Positions 1 to 7,619 of a stretch of DNA of 14,997 bases are shown one piece after another; the first letter of the stretch is position 1; every line of letters begins with the position of its first letter. The notes under the pieces are model-generated. The model saw nothing but the letters and a program-made list of their open reading frames with translations, did not search any database and had not been told where the DNA came from. A program made the position numbers and the translations under genes. Source of the DNA: Bacteroidia bacterium (GTDB taxonomy: Bacteria > Bacteroidota > Bacteroidia > SpSt-205). The DNA lies in NCBI GenBank assembly GCA_025060275.1, contig JANXCJ010000035.1, forward strand, positions 1-14,997. Direction: 5' to 3'.

Positions 1-1
1 A

Positions 2-604
2 TTTACCCTATGTGAGCCATTTCAGCAGTGCTGTCATACATCCCGCCAGCGCTTTACTGTTAACTGCGTGCTTTCAGCCTTAGATATAAATCTACGAGCG
101 GCTCGTGAAAATGCCACGACTATCAATCTTTCCTGGGCAGTAAATGAAAGAAATCCAGCTCAACGCTTCTTCATCATGCGAAAAGCTAACCTTGAAGAAG
201 CATGGAAAGTCCTCCACGTTGCAGAAGGGGAGGTATATGCTTATACAGATAGGGGGCTACTTCCGGGACGGTACTTCTATCAGGTATCCCAGAGCATGCC
301 TACAGGAAGCGTATTTCTAAGCAATATAGCTGAGGCAGTTCTACTTCCTGAGGGAAGTCAAGTATTAGTTGAGCAGCAGGTTCGGGCCGTAAGCGAAGAA
401 GCTCTGGTAATTTGGAGCTTCCCCGAAGAAGCAGGCAAGATTGAAATGCGCCTGACAGATGTTGCGGGGCGCATTATTCATACTTTTAGAGCTGACCAAG
501 AAGAAGGCTCAATAAGCATCCCTTCCCCACCCTCCGCAGGGATTTATATTTTACAAGTAGACACACCTGCAGGTACACAGTCCTTCCGCTTAATCTGGCA
601 GTAA
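2..604 (+). CDS. C-terminal part of a secreted protein with a T9SS sorting domain (5' end outside the window)
   Basis: The frame is open from base 2 to the TAA at 602-604, so only the last ~200 residues are visible and the true start lies upstream. A GTG at 68 is just an internal codon. The first visible stretch is cysteine-rich (C..CC..C spacing). Next is an FN3-like beta segment (residues such as INLSWAV and GRYFYQVSQ). The last ~80 residues fit a type IX secretion C-terminal domain of type A: an MRLTDVAGRII strand, then SAGIYILQV, then a final FRLIWQ. In Bacteroidota this domain takes the exported protein through the outer membrane and is then removed by the sortase. The function of the missing N-terminal part cannot be judged. 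The following gene begins after a 123-base gap with its own promoter box, so this gene probably ends its own unit. Confidence 0.8.
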   Translation, partial: FTLCEPFQQCCHTSRQRFTVNCVLSALDINLRAARENATTINLSWAVNERNPAQRFFIMRKANLEEAWKVLHVAEGEVYAYTDRGLLPGRYFYQVSQSMPTGSVFLSNIAEAVLLPEGSQVLVEQQVRAVSEEALVIWSFPEEAGKIEMRLTDVAGRIIHTFRADQEEGSISIPSPPSAGIYILQVDTPAGTQSFRLIWQ

Positions 605-716
605 GAAATGAAAGAAGTCCCCCTGAATCATAAGAACACCCCTTCTTTATAGCAAGCAGAAGAACGAAATTATTGTCCAAGAAGCCTCTTTATCCAGGCC
701 TAAGAGATATTTGTTT

Positions 717-724
717 TACCTTTG
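717..724 (+). promoter_or_regulatory. -7 promoter box TACCTTTG for guaB
   Basis: TACCTTTG matches the Bacteroidota primary-sigma -7 consensus TAnnTTTG at all specified bases. It ends three bases before the ATG at 728, so transcription would begin at or next to the start codon. I found no convincing -33 TTG element at the expected distance. The rest of the 605-727 gap shows nothing else clear. Confidence 0.55.
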
Positions 725-727
725 AAT

Positions 728-2194
728 ATGGTGAGAAACTTCCAGGAGATCCCCTTAGCCCTTACTTATGAGGATGTACTGTTAGTACCTGCCTATTCCG
801 AGGTTCTGCCTGAGGAGGTGCGAGTGCATACCCAACTTACACCTACCCTTACCTTAAATATACCTATTCTTAGTGCAGCCATGGATACGGTTACGGAATA
901 CCAGATGGCAATAGCCATGGCGAGCGAGGGGGGACTAGGAGTCATTCATAAAAATCTTTCTATCGCTGAGCAAGCTGAGCAGGTCCGCCGAGTAAAAAGA
1001 TATGAGAGTGGACTGATTGTAGACCCCATCACACTACCCCCCCATGCGCCCGTGCGGGAAGCATTTCAGATTATGCAAGAACATCGCATCGGAGGAATTC
1101 CTATAGTGGACAAAGACAGAATACCCGTAGGTATTCTCACTAACCGCGATATCCGCTTCGTAGTGCCTGATGATACACCTCTTTCAACATACATGACACC
1201 TGCCCCTTTGATTACGGCTCCAGAAGGGACTAACTTAGAAGAAGCAGAAGCCATCCTAAGGCGTCACCGAATAGAAAAGCTCCCCCTTGTGGATAGAACA
1301 GGCAGACTGGTAGGACTAATTACATACAAAGACATTCTGCGCAGAAAAGCCTATCCGAATGCATGTAAGGACAACTTAGGAAGGCTTAGAGTTGGCGCAG
1401 CTATCGGAGTAGGAGAGGAAGCCTTACTCCGAGCAGAAGCCCTCGTGCAAGCAGGTGTGGATGTCTTAGTTGTAGATACAGCCCATGGGCACAGTGCACG
1501 GGTGCTTGAAACAGTGCGTGAACTCCGCCAACGCTATCCTCACCTACCCTTGATGGCTGGCAACATCGTTACAGCAGAAGCGGCAGAAGACCTCATTCAA
1601 GCAGGCGCGGATATATTGAAGGTGGGTGTAGGCCCCGGTAGCATCTGCACTACACGCATAGTTACAGGCGTAGGCATGCCACAGCTCTCAGCTATTTTTG
1701 CAGTAGCTGAAGTAGCTCGCCCAATAGGGGTAGGAGTAGTAGCAGATGGAGGTATTCGGTATAGTGGAGATATAACTAAGGCTTTAGCTGCCGGAGCAGA
1801 CGCTGTGATGATAGGAAACCTCTTAGCCGGCACGGAGGAAAGTCCTGGGGAAACCATACTATATGAAGGGCGTAAGTTCAAAGTTTATAGAGGTATGGGT
1901 TCTTTAGAAGCAATGCGTTCAGGTAGTGCAGATCGTTACGGACAAGAAAGACAGCCTGCTGGCAAACTTGTACCCGAGGGAGTAGTAGGACGCGTACCCT
2001 ATCGCGGAAAGGTTTCGGAGGTTCTCTTTCAGCTAGTGGGTGGGCTCCGTGCGGGGATGGGATATTGTGGGGCACCGGACTTAGAAAAGCTTCGTCAAGC
2101 TCAATTCGTGCGCATTAGTGCAGCAAGTATCGCAGAAAGCCACCCTCATAATTTAGAGATCATTCACGAGGCACCTAACTATTCAGTGCATTGA
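728..2194 (+). CDS. guaB: Inosine-5'-monophosphate dehydrogenase
   Basis: Catalyses NAD-dependent oxidation of IMP to XMP, the first committed step of GMP synthesis, in the cytoplasm. At 488 residues from ATG 728 it has the usual bacterial length. The N-terminal barrel segment has LTYEDVLLVP and SAAMDTVTE. Two CBS domains are inserted at roughly residues 95-210. The catalytic loop GPGSICTTRIVTG carries the active-site Cys (about residue 307). The GGIRYSGD phosphate-binding loop, GMGSLEAM and the flap motif EGVVGRVPYRG follow. A TTG at 722 would add two residues but lies inside the promoter box, so ATG 728 is preferred. The stop overlaps the TTG start of the phosphatase gene (TTGA), which suggests co-transcription and translational coupling. 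Confidence 0.97.
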   Translation: MVRNFQEIPLALTYEDVLLVPAYSEVLPEEVRVHTQLTPTLTLNIPILSAAMDTVTEYQMAIAMASEGGLGVIHKNLSIAEQAEQVRRVKRYESGLIVDPITLPPHAPVREAFQIMQEHRIGGIPIVDKDRIPVGILTNRDIRFVVPDDTPLSTYMTPAPLITAPEGTNLEEAEAILRRHRIEKLPLVDRTGRLVGLITYKDILRRKAYPNACKDNLGRLRVGAAIGVGEEALLRAEALVQAGVDVLVVDTAHGHSARVLETVRELRQRYPHLPLMAGNIVTAEAAEDLIQAGADILKVGVGPGSICTTRIVTGVGMPQLSAIFAVAEVARPIGVGVVADGGIRYSGDITKALAAGADAVMIGNLLAGTEESPGETILYEGRKFKVYRGMGSLEAMRSGSADRYGQERQPAGKLVPEGVVGRVPYRGKVSEVLFQLVGGLRAGMGYCGAPDLEKLRQAQFVRISAASIAESHPHNLEIIHEAPNYSVH

Positions 2195-4185
2195 TTATAG
2201 GGCGTGCGGTAGCACCACTTCTTCTCACATTAGGTGCGGCTTTTGCCCTCTTATATTTATGGGTTAGGTATTTTGCGCCTTACTCCTATGTAGAGCCTTT
2301 AGGGTTAGCTGCCTTTTTAGGAGTATGGGCAGGGGGATACCTACTATTTGGAGAACATATTCCTCGAAGATGGCGCTCACCTGAGAGACTCCTCAGGTGG
2401 AATGCAGTATTAGCAGGGATCGGAATGACACACGTCATCCTATGGGGATTACTTGGATTGGCTGTCTCTCCCGCTAACGTACGCCTAAGAGCCCTTCTGG
2501 AAGGAATAAGCGAGGTAGGAATAGCCTTTCAATCAGCTGGACATCTAATCTTAACAGGCTATCTAATTCTCTATTCTTTCCGCTGGGAAAAATTATGGGT
2601 ATTGATAGGCTTTTATGCTCTTTCTGCTATTATACTCTCGCTTCGGACGATACTTCCCTCAACTGCCTCCTATCTAACCCCTCTTGTATGGCTGGGCATT
2701 CTGCCCCTGCTCTATTTTAGCCAGTGGATAGAGAAAATACTCAACCAGCGGCTTGGTGAGACTCTCTTACTTGTAGGAGCTGCTTTAGTAGGAACCTTTT
2801 TAGGGTGGCACGTTCTACCTCCGATGCTCATGGTAGGAAAAACGCCACTCTATGCAGTACTATATCCTCTACTCTTAGCTATTATTTTCTTACACGGGGG
2901 ATGGCTGATTATCCCTCCTATGCTCAGGTTAGTACGGGTCTCTCAGTCCGAGTATGCCTCCTTTGAACTTCTTACAGAGTTCTTGGCTAAGCAACAAAGA
3001 ACTAACTCAGCCCGAGAAATCTTACAGATCACTTCTCAAACTTTAGGACAGATTCCTGGTGTAGGGGGGGTATTTATTGAGCTGCGCACGCCCTTTGAAG
3101 ACTCGGTAATAGTTTCGCATTTCCTTCCCCCTTCTCTCCAAGAAAGCCTACGCCAAATTCTGCACCAAAAAAGTGCTACCGAAAGCTACATAGAAGTGCT
3201 ACCTTCTCTCCAGCGTCTCAATCCCAAGCTACCTAACTTAGCCGGCATATTCAGCCAGAAATCCTTATCCTTATTACAAGGCTCAGCCCTCTCACAAACT
3301 TTATCTTTAGCAGTGGTTAGCCGGATACCTGATGGATTTGAAGAAAAAGATATCAATCTCATTCTTACCATAGCAGAACAAACGGTTCTTTTTCTTGAAC
3401 ATTTGGAACGAAGAGCCTACCAAGAACAGGCGCTGACCGCCCGTAAGGAAGCAGATTTCCTGAAGCAGACTCGGGAAGCCCTCCTACCCCCTGCCCCCCC
3501 CTCTCTCAAAAAAATAGACTTTTATGTACTCTTTGAGCAGTACGATCGCACTATTGGAGGAGACTACTATCAAATTCATGAATACGACGGCGGGGAAGTA
3601 GTTGATTTCTGGCTTTCAGATTGTGCGGGCAGTGGTATTGCTGCTGCCTATCAGATGGCTCAGGCGAGAGGCGCCCTAAATGCACTCTGGATGCGCCAGC
3701 TTAGTCCAGATGCATTTATCTTAGAGCTCAATGATACCCTCAAGCGAATTTTTCACAAAAACAACTTCCTCGCCGCTACCCTCCTACGATTTGACCTCAA
3801 GCGAAAAGAATATGTGATTGTCAGAGCCGGAAATCCAGAGGTATTTCACTGGAATCCCCTAACTAATCAGACCGAAATCCTGCGCCCTTCGGGAATCGTC
3901 TTAGGAACAACTTCCTCACAAATAGTTGGACGAATCATAGTGCCTGAGAGAGGTCATTTAGTGCCCGGAAGTCTGTTCATGTGTTTCAGTGATGGTTTTA
4001 CCGAAGCTACGAGCCCCAGTGGAGAAATGTTTGGCGGAGAGAGGCTCTTCAAGCTATTTAGTACTTATCATACCCTTACCGCGAAAGAAATAGCAACTCG
4101 CATATTCCAAGAGGTCAGGACTTTTACAGAAGGATATTCCTTAGGTGATGATGGCACTCTCCTCGTAGTGCGTTATACAGGCTAA
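2191..4185 (+). CDS. Membrane-bound PP2C-type serine phosphatase (SpoIIE/RsbU family) with GAF-like region
   Basis: A 664-residue protein starting at TTG 2191, overlapping the guaB stop; the next in-frame ATG would cut off membrane helices. About eight hydrophobic segments occupy residues ~8-241. Residues ~255-405 look like a GAF-type sensor domain. A short charged, probably coiled-coil linker (~405-430) leads to a SpoIIE-type phosphatase domain (~435-664). Its metal-binding acidic residues are present: IGGDYY (D458), SDCAGSG (D477), FSDGFTEA (D601) and GDDGTLLV (D653/D654). RsbU/SpoIIE enzymes dephosphorylate a STAS antagonist, and a STAS gene follows after 17 bases, so that protein is the likely substrate. 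The signal sensed by the membrane or GAF region is unknown. The phosphatase call is firm; GAF is inferred from position and pattern. Confidence 0.9.
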   Translation: MIIGRAVAPLLLTLGAAFALLYLWVRYFAPYSYVEPLGLAAFLGVWAGGYLLFGEHIPRRWRSPERLLRWNAVLAGIGMTHVILWGLLGLAVSPANVRLRALLEGISEVGIAFQSAGHLILTGYLILYSFRWEKLWVLIGFYALSAIILSLRTILPSTASYLTPLVWLGILPLLYFSQWIEKILNQRLGETLLLVGAALVGTFLGWHVLPPMLMVGKTPLYAVLYPLLLAIIFLHGGWLIIPPMLRLVRVSQSEYASFELLTEFLAKQQRTNSAREILQITSQTLGQIPGVGGVFIELRTPFEDSVIVSHFLPPSLQESLRQILHQKSATESYIEVLPSLQRLNPKLPNLAGIFSQKSLSLLQGSALSQTLSLAVVSRIPDGFEEKDINLILTIAEQTVLFLEHLERRAYQEQALTARKEADFLKQTREALLPPAPPSLKKIDFYVLFEQYDRTIGGDYYQIHEYDGGEVVDFWLSDCAGSGIAAAYQMAQARGALNALWMRQLSPDAFILELNDTLKRIFHKNNFLAATLLRFDLKRKEYVIVRAGNPEVFHWNPLTNQTEILRPSGIVLGTTSSQIVGRIIVPERGHLVPGSLFMCFSDGFTEATSPSGEMFGGERLFKLFSTYHTLTAKEIATRIFQEVRTFTEGYSLGDDGTLLVVRYTG

Positions 4186-4189
4186 TTAC

Positions 4190-4197
4190 TAACTTTG
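4190..4197 (+). promoter_or_regulatory. -7 promoter box TAACTTTG before the STAS gene
   Basis: A full match to TAnnTTTG in the 17-base gap between the phosphatase and STAS genes, five bases before ATG 4203. It could give the STAS-kinase-ruvB-queG genes their own leaderless transcript. The box lies inside a small inverted repeat, CTAAC-TTT-GTTAG (4189-4201). Confidence 0.45.
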
Positions 4198-4202
4198 TTA
4201 GC

Positions 4203-4523
4203 ATGCAGATAGAGGTGCTGCAGGATGGTGGTGCAAATGAACTGCATCTCGCTCTAAGAGGAGAGTTAGATGCACTCACGGCACCTAAGCTATACGAGCA
4301 GCTTACCCAGCTCGTACAGGGAAAGCCCGGCATTTCTCAGATTACCCTGCACTGCAGAGAGCTTACCTATCTCTCTAGTGCAGGAGCAGGTATCTTACTT
4401 ATGTGCATGGATAACTTCGCACCCAAAGGCATAACCTTAGGACTTACAGAGGTCCAGCCTGAAGTCTACAACATCTTAGACCTTCTGGGACTGACCAAAC
4501 TGATGTCAGTTACCCATGCCTAA
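4203..4523 (+). CDS. STAS-domain anti-sigma-factor antagonist
   Basis: A 106-residue single-domain protein of the SpoIIAA/RsbV type. The family's phosphorylated serine lies in a DSSGLG-like loop. Here the equivalent is YLSSAGAG, with Ser58 and Ser59, the first aligning with SpoIIAA Ser58. The opening strand with LALRGELDALTAPKL is typical of STAS domains. Unphosphorylated antagonists bind an RsbW-type kinase and release its target; the kinase inactivates them by phosphorylation and the PP2C phosphatase restores them. Both partners are encoded next door: the phosphatase upstream and the kinase downstream, overlapping by 8 bases. A promoter box lies just before the ATG. Cytoplasmic, soluble. 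Confidence 0.92.
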   Translation: MQIEVLQDGGANELHLALRGELDALTAPKLYEQLTQLVQGKPGISQITLHCRELTYLSSAGAGILLMCMDNFAPKGITLGLTEVQPEVYNILDLLGLTKLMSVTHA

Positions 4524-4935
4524 GACAAGTCTCCAGTTTAGTGCAATTGCGGATAATCTGCCCATTATCCGGCACTTCGTTCAGACCCATCTCAAAAGCA
4601 TGGTCTCTGACCCCATACGCATCAATCAAGTAACCGTAGCCGTAGAAGAGCTATGCGCTAATTCTATTCTACATGCCAATAAAGAAGACCCCGAAAAAGA
4701 GTTACGATTAGAGCTGCGTCTGCAAGGCTCCGTACTGCATATTTATTTGTATGATCCCGCTCCTCCGTATGACATTCATGCTTACCCAGCGGAGCCTAAA
4801 CTCCTAAGGGCAGGCACAAATAGACCTGGAGGTTTTGGAATTTATCTGATTAGGCGTATTATTGACCGTATAGATATTCGGCGAAGAAAAGGGGGTAGCT
4901 CCGTTTATCACATGGTAAAAGACTTAAGTGCATGA
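4516..4935 (+). CDS. RsbW-like GHKL serine kinase / anti-sigma factor
   Basis: A 139-residue HATPase_c_2 protein, close to the usual size of RsbW/SpoIIAB. Visible ATP-binding features are the N-box VAVEELCANSILHA (E44/E45, N49), a G1-like LYDPAPPYD (D80, with Ala where many relatives have Gly) and the glycine-rich lid GGFGIYLIRRIID (~105-117). The family phosphorylates STAS antagonists and sequesters a target, classically a sigma factor. No sigma-factor gene is seen nearby, so the target must be encoded elsewhere or is not a sigma factor. It overlaps the STAS gene by 8 bases and ruvB by ATGA, so it is translated within the same unit. Confidence 0.92.
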   Translation: MPKTSLQFSAIADNLPIIRHFVQTHLKSMVSDPIRINQVTVAVEELCANSILHANKEDPEKELRLELRLQGSVLHIYLYDPAPPYDIHAYPAEPKLLRAGTNRPGGFGIYLIRRIIDRIDIRRRKGGSSVYHMVKDLSA

Positions 4936-5930
4936 GGCATTCCTCTGTTAGTTTAGACTCAGAGGAAAAAGCCCTTCGCCCTAAACGCTTAGAGGAATTC
5001 ATCGGGGAGCGTCCTTTTCTGCAGAACCTTCGGATTTTTATCCAGGCTGCCCGAGCTAGGGGAGAATCCTTGGATCACACGCTTTTCTATGGCCCACCAG
5101 GTTTAGGCAAAACTACTTTAGCTCACATTATCGCAAACGAGATGGGGGGACGGATTTTGACTACTAGCGGTCCCGCTCTGCAGCGACCTGCCGACCTCGC
5201 AGGATTACTTACTCAATTAGAAAAGGGAGACGTCCTTTTTATAGATGAAATACATCGCTTACACCCCTCTATTGAGGAGTATCTGTACAGTGCGATGGAG
5301 GATTACAGGTTAGATGTAGTAGTGGGTAGTGGTCCCCACGCAAAGACGCTTCAGCTTCATCTTCAACCCTTCACCTTAGTGGGTGCAACGACCCGGCTGG
5401 GCTTGCTTACGGCTCCCTTAGTAGCTCGTTTTGGTATCTCTATTCATGTAGAGTATTATTCTCAGCCAGAGTTAGCCCAGATTGTAATGCGGTCTGCACG
5501 CATCTTAGGCATATCTATACAAGAAGCAGCGGCATGGGCTATTGCTCGTCGCAGCCGAGGCACCCCCCGCATAGCTAACCGCCTTCTGCGGAGAGTAAGA
5601 GATTTCGCTCAAGTATCCGGAAATACCTTTATTAGTGAAGCGCTAGCAGAAGAAGCCCTCAGCGCCCTGCAAATAGACCCTGCAGGACTGGAGGAAATAG
5701 ATAAAAAACTACTACTCACACTTGTAGAACGCTTCGGGGGGGGACCTACAGGGCTCCACACCTTAGCCGTAGCTGTAGGAGAGGAGCCTGAAACGCTAGA
5801 GGAAGTATATGAGCCCTATTTGATTATGGAAGGCTTCTTAGAGCGCACACCAAGGGGAAGGCGCGCTCTCCCTCGTGCTTATGCACACTTAGGAAAACAA
5901 GGCCCAACTCCCCAGCTTACTTTATTCTGA
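4932..5930 (+). CDS. ruvB: Holliday junction branch migration helicase RuvB
   Basis: An AAA+ motor of the RuvAB complex that drives Holliday-junction branch migration in recombination and repair. Its 332 residues are a normal length. The N-terminal LRPKRLEEFIG block is typical. Walker A is GPPGLGKT (54-61), Walker B is LFIDEIHR (D105/E106), then the sensor segment VGATTR and the APLVARFGI segment with a probable arginine finger at R166. The C-terminal winged helix ends with LERTPRGR. The start overlaps the kinase stop as ATGA. The stop TGA directly abuts the queG ATG. ruvA and ruvC are not in the window. Confidence 0.97.
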   Translation: MRHSSVSLDSEEKALRPKRLEEFIGERPFLQNLRIFIQAARARGESLDHTLFYGPPGLGKTTLAHIIANEMGGRILTTSGPALQRPADLAGLLTQLEKGDVLFIDEIHRLHPSIEEYLYSAMEDYRLDVVVGSGPHAKTLQLHLQPFTLVGATTRLGLLTAPLVARFGISIHVEYYSQPELAQIVMRSARILGISIQEAAAWAIARRSRGTPRIANRLLRRVRDFAQVSGNTFISEALAEEALSALQIDPAGLEEIDKKLLLTLVERFGGGPTGLHTLAVAVGEEPETLEEVYEPYLIMEGFLERTPRGRRALPRAYAHLGKQGPTPQLTLF

Positions 5931-6911
5931 ATGGACATAGCTCTAACACAGGCTATAAAGGCCCTCATTCAGGGTCTCGGATTTGATGCGTGTGGAGTCG
6001 CACAAGTAAAACCTCTCTCTTCCACTACTGACGATACCAACCCTCCCTCACCTGCCCAGATAGCTTACCAGCGTTATCTGAACTGGATTGCAGCTGGAAA
6101 GCAGGCAAAAATGGACTATCTCGCAAAAACAACACACTTGCGAGGGAATCCCCTCTCTCTTCTCCCTGATGCACGGAGTATAATAGTAGTCTTACAAAAC
6201 TACTTCCACACAAGGAAAAGAGTGTCTCATATTGCTCAATACGCGTGGGGGAGAGATTATCATGAGCACATGCGTTATCGCTTGCAGATCGTAGCGGATT
6301 ATCTTGTGAGAAAAGGCTATTCAGCCAGAATCTTTGCAGACACAGCACCGATTTTAGAAAAAGCCTGGGCAGTAGAAGCAGGTTTGGGATGGATAGGCAA
6401 AAATACCCTTCTCATTAATCGGCGGCTAGGTAGCTACACCTTTATCGGGGGGATAATTACCGCGGCTAATTTACTTGTAGATAAGCCTTTCTTGGAGGAT
6501 TACTGTGGTACGTGTCAAAAGTGCATAGAAGCCTGTCCTACACAAGCCCTTAGCCCATACGAACTGGATGCCAGACGCTGTATCGCCTACTGGACCATAG
6601 AAGCCCCCGAAATGCAGGAGGAATCTACTTCTACGCATGGCTGGCTCTTTGGCTGCGACATTTGTCAGCAGGTGTGTCCTTGGAATCGCTTTGCCCGTCC
6701 CCAGGGAGAAATAGCCCTACGCCCTCGCCCCTCCACATTCTGGACCTCTCAGCAGTGGAAACGTCTCTCAAACTCCCAACTCAAAAAAGTGCAAGAGAGA
6801 AGTGCTCTTCGTCGGGCTCGCCCGCAAAAGCTCAAAGCCATAGCTCAGCTTCTCACTTCCAAACAAGAGAGAAGTATTATTCCCTTAGTAAATCATCCTT
6901 TCAACTCTTGA
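5931..6911 (+). CDS. queG: Epoxyqueuosine reductase
   Basis: A cobalamin- and 4Fe-4S-dependent enzyme that reduces epoxyqueuosine to queuosine at tRNA position 34. Its 326 residues are near the usual length. The cobalamin-domain signature FADTAPILEKAWAVEAG carries the probable catalytic Asp137, followed by GLGWIGKNTLLI. The C-terminal iron-sulfur clusters are shown by CGTCQKCIEACP (C192, C195, C198, C202), Cys217 and CDICQQVCPW (C242, C245, C249). Residues ~30-45 are a Ser/Thr/Pro-rich loop that looks like a small insertion. ATG 5931 immediately follows the ruvB stop. The gap after it (6912-7013) shows no convincing terminator. Confidence 0.95.
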   Translation: MDIALTQAIKALIQGLGFDACGVAQVKPLSSTTDDTNPPSPAQIAYQRYLNWIAAGKQAKMDYLAKTTHLRGNPLSLLPDARSIIVVLQNYFHTRKRVSHIAQYAWGRDYHEHMRYRLQIVADYLVRKGYSARIFADTAPILEKAWAVEAGLGWIGKNTLLINRRLGSYTFIGGIITAANLLVDKPFLEDYCGTCQKCIEACPTQALSPYELDARRCIAYWTIEAPEMQEESTSTHGWLFGCDICQQVCPWNRFARPQGEIALRPRPSTFWTSQQWKRLSNSQLKKVQERSALRRARPQKLKAIAQLLTSKQERSIIPLVNHPFNS

Positions 6912-7001
6912 GCACTGCCTCTCCCGTTACTTTACCCAACCCAACTAACTCACCCCCATAACTCAGCCTCAATCAGGATAGAAAGGAAAGCGTAAATTGT
7001 G

Positions 7002-7009
7002 TTTATTTG
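7002..7009 (+). promoter_or_regulatory. Weak -7-like box TTTATTTG before nuoI
   Basis: Matches TAnnTTTG except T for the second A, and lies four bases before ATG 7014. It is called mainly because the same placement recurs at the other unit starts. If real, it argues against the GTG at 6999 as start. Confidence 0.3.
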
Positions 7010-7013
7010 TGTT

Positions 7014-7619
7014 ATGGCGATCCGCATAAAGGCAGCCCCCCCTGGAGAGCGAAAGCTGAAGTGGTGGGAGCGACTCTACTTCCCTGCGATTCTATCTGGC
7101 TTAGGTTATACCTTAGGGCGTATATTTAAGCGAAAATTTACGGTACAATATCCCGAAGAGCCGATCATCCTTGGGCCTGAATTTCGTGGGCGGCCCGTCC
7201 TCGTAGCAGAAAATGGAAAGGAGCGCTGCGTAGCCTGTGGGCTTTGTGCCCGAGTATGCCCTCCCTTTGCTATACATATGCAAGCAGCCGAAACAGAAGA
7301 CCCTAAGGAAAGATACCCTGCCGTGTTTGAAATCAACATGCTTCGTTGTATTTACTGTGGGCTCTGTGAAGAAGTATGCCCTGAAGAAGCAATTGTCATG
7401 AGTCCCGAGTATGACTTTGTCTTTCGCAGTAGAGAAGCTGCAATCTACACTAAAGAGAGACTTCTCGTAGAAAGAAAAGATTTGGAACCTCGCCTCAAAT
7501 GGCTTGCTAAAATGCGCAATCCCCAATTTGGCAAACGGTACCGTTTCCGCATTACAAATAATGTGCATAGCGTAAAAGCCCGAAGCATGGTAAAAGAAGG
7601 GTATGAGGAAGTCTATTGA
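7014..7619 (+). CDS. nuoI: NADH-quinone oxidoreductase subunit I-like 2x[4Fe-4S] protein
   Basis: A 201-residue peripheral complex I subunit that carries two 4Fe-4S clusters toward quinone. Two ferredoxin motifs are intact: CVACGLCARVCP (C72, C75, C78, C82) and CIYCGLCEEVCP (C112, C115, C118, C122). The N-terminal segment WWERLYFPAILSGLGYTLGRIF resembles the membrane-facing helix of NuoI, and YPEEP before the first cluster is typical. ATG 7014 is chosen over GTG 6999, which lies before or in the weak promoter box. No other nuo gene is present, which is unusual because they normally sit together. A related ferredoxin-like role is possible, but the length and N-terminus favour NuoI. The 3' end overlaps the next gene by 17 bases. 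Confidence 0.85.
   Translation: MAIRIKAAPPGERKLKWWERLYFPAILSGLGYTLGRIFKRKFTVQYPEEPIILGPEFRGRPVLVAENGKERCVACGLCARVCPPFAIHMQAAETEDPKERYPAVFEINMLRCIYCGLCEEVCPEEAIVMSPEYDFVFRSREAAIYTKERLLVERKDLEPRLKWLAKMRNPQFGKRYRFRITNNVHSVKARSMVKEGYEEVY

Noticed and set aside
608..650. Inverted repeat AAAGAAG (611-617) / CTTCTTT (642-648) after the T9SS cargo gene
   Set aside because: The loop is 24 bases, the stem is A/T-rich and no T tract follows, so it is not a convincing terminator.
722..727. TTG at 722 as the guaB start
   Set aside because: It falls inside the TACCTTTG promoter box, and ATG 728 gives the usual family N-terminus.
6025..6348. A 107-codon minus-strand frame inside queG
   Set aside because: Antisense to conserved queG sequence; no domain or start signal.
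6662..6961. A 99-codon plus-strand frame overlapping the end of queG
   Set aside because: Ser/Pro-rich out-of-frame translation of the queG 3' end with no family resemblance.
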